Under the pieces are notes generated by a model that was given only the letters and a program-made list of their open reading frames with translations, was not told where the DNA came from and did no database searches. A stretch of DNA of 64,000 bases from Fimbriimonadaceae bacterium (GTDB taxonomy: Bacteria; Armatimonadota; Fimbriimonadia; Fimbriimonadales; Fimbriimonadaceae). Made by a program: the position numbers and the translations under genes. The stretch spans positions 59,174-123,173 of the forward strand of contig JAIBBE010000160.1 of assembly GCA_019694835.1 (NCBI GenBank), in the 5' to 3' direction. Numbering within the stretch: position 1 is the first letter of the stretch; every line of letters starts with the position of its first letter. This document shows, piece by piece, positions 63,821 through 64,000 of this stretch.

Positions 63821-63878
63821 GACTCCCCCTGTGTCACGCGCTCGTCCCTCGCGGTGAACGTCCCCCTCACGGCGTGAG
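63821..63878. repeat. Intergenic R4 repeat, inverse orientation
   Basis: GACTCCCCCTGTGTCACGCG then CTCGTCCCTCGCGGTGAACG and TCCCCCTCACGGCGTGAG; this is the reverse complement of the cores at 46424-46490 and 50208-50276, with one substitution (CTCGTCCCTCG for CTCGTTCCTCG). A TATAGT box follows at 63883-63888. Confidence 0.9.
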
Positions 63879-63950
63879 TCGCTATAGTGTCATGTCAACC
63901 CCCTGGCAGCTTTTTTGTCCACTTTCCGTGGTGACCGGAGAAGATTGCGC

Positions 63951-64000
63951 ATGCAGCTGGGCAGCCGGACAGTTGATGCCCGCTGCAACGTGCGCACCTT
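63951..64000 (+). CDS. Start of a gene cut by the right edge
   Basis: ATG 63951 is preceded by GGAGAAG with a 7-nt spacer, a good ribosome binding site. The 16 visible codons encode MQLGSRTVDARCNVRT and stay open to the edge. A TATAGT -10-like box lies at 63883-63888. Nothing more can be said about the product. Confidence 0.45.
   Translation, partial: MQLGSRTVDARCNVRT

Overview
The window looks like chromosomal DNA of an uncultured, moderately GC-rich, free-living bacterium of the Armatimonadota (Fimbriimonadia-like). This is an inference from gene content: a pseudopilin with an H-X9-DG C-terminus, a PEP-CTERM protein, cell-surface proteins ending in dockerin-like DGD/GDYAILS repeats, a DUF1592-type cytochrome protein, TamB with c-di-AMP synthesis genes, and small DinB paralogues. 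No 16S rRNA or other decisive marker is present. No prophage, CRISPR array or intact transposase was found.

Layout. 0-2.5 kb: a TPR-CHAT protein cut by the left edge and an orphan DUF433 gene. 2.5-6.7 kb (minus): DinB, cdaR-cdaA and an ArnT-like glycosyltransferase. 6.7-8.8 kb (plus): a four-gene overlapping operon (ThuA, unknown, SprT-like, secreted coiled coil). 8.8-13.1 kb: an HTH regulator, small secreted proteins and a fibre-like surface protein. 13.4-20.4 kb (minus): a molybdopterin oxidoreductase and a 1518-residue TamB. 20.5-28.3 kb (minus): SRPBCC protein, a deviant GH38-like protein, a candidate structured RNA, an aspartic protease with PDZ, and a canonical GH38 alpha-mannosidase. 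28.4-33.5 kb (plus): dprA, DUF1844, prolyl oligopeptidase, pyrD. 33.5-41.3 kb: two dockerin-tailed secreted proteins, a secreted PLD, RNase HIII, an asparaginase and a deiodinase-like nitroreductase. 41.3-47.8 kb: accessory genes (AAA+ ATPase, DinB paralogues, two toxin-antitoxin modules, one broken) around ahcY, which has a SAH riboswitch. 47.9-57 kb: leuS, dppA, two tRNA-Gly genes, birA, glgA, rbsK. 57-64 kb: a DUF1592 cytochrome protein, pseudopilin, msrB and the pxpB-pxpA-pxpC 5-oxoprolinase operon.

The most striking feature is a set of short palindromic repeat families, called R1-R4 here. They occur between genes and also in-frame inside conserved protein genes (ArnT-like, molybdopterin oxidoreductase, GH38-like, leuS, pxpC), where they add about 20 to 120 residues without breaking the frame. 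The same DNA units recur at several loci, so this looks like a mobile or amplifying palindromic element system comparable in principle to the Rickettsia palindromic elements. Other points of interest are a candidate long structured RNA with repeated UUCG hairpins near 23.4-23.9 kb, a structured 3' region near 35.1-35.4 kb, a SAH riboswitch that appears to act by anti-termination, and an AT-richer nest of inverted repeats near 9.7-9.9 kb that may be the remains of an insertion sequence.

Functional themes are cell-envelope biogenesis and surface proteins (TamB, fibre protein, dockerin-tailed proteins, PEP-CTERM protein, pseudopilin), glycan handling (two GH38 proteins, GlgA, ArnT-like, asparaginase), peptide and amino-acid salvage (prolyl oligopeptidase, DppA, Pxp), and the methyl cycle (AhcY with riboswitch).
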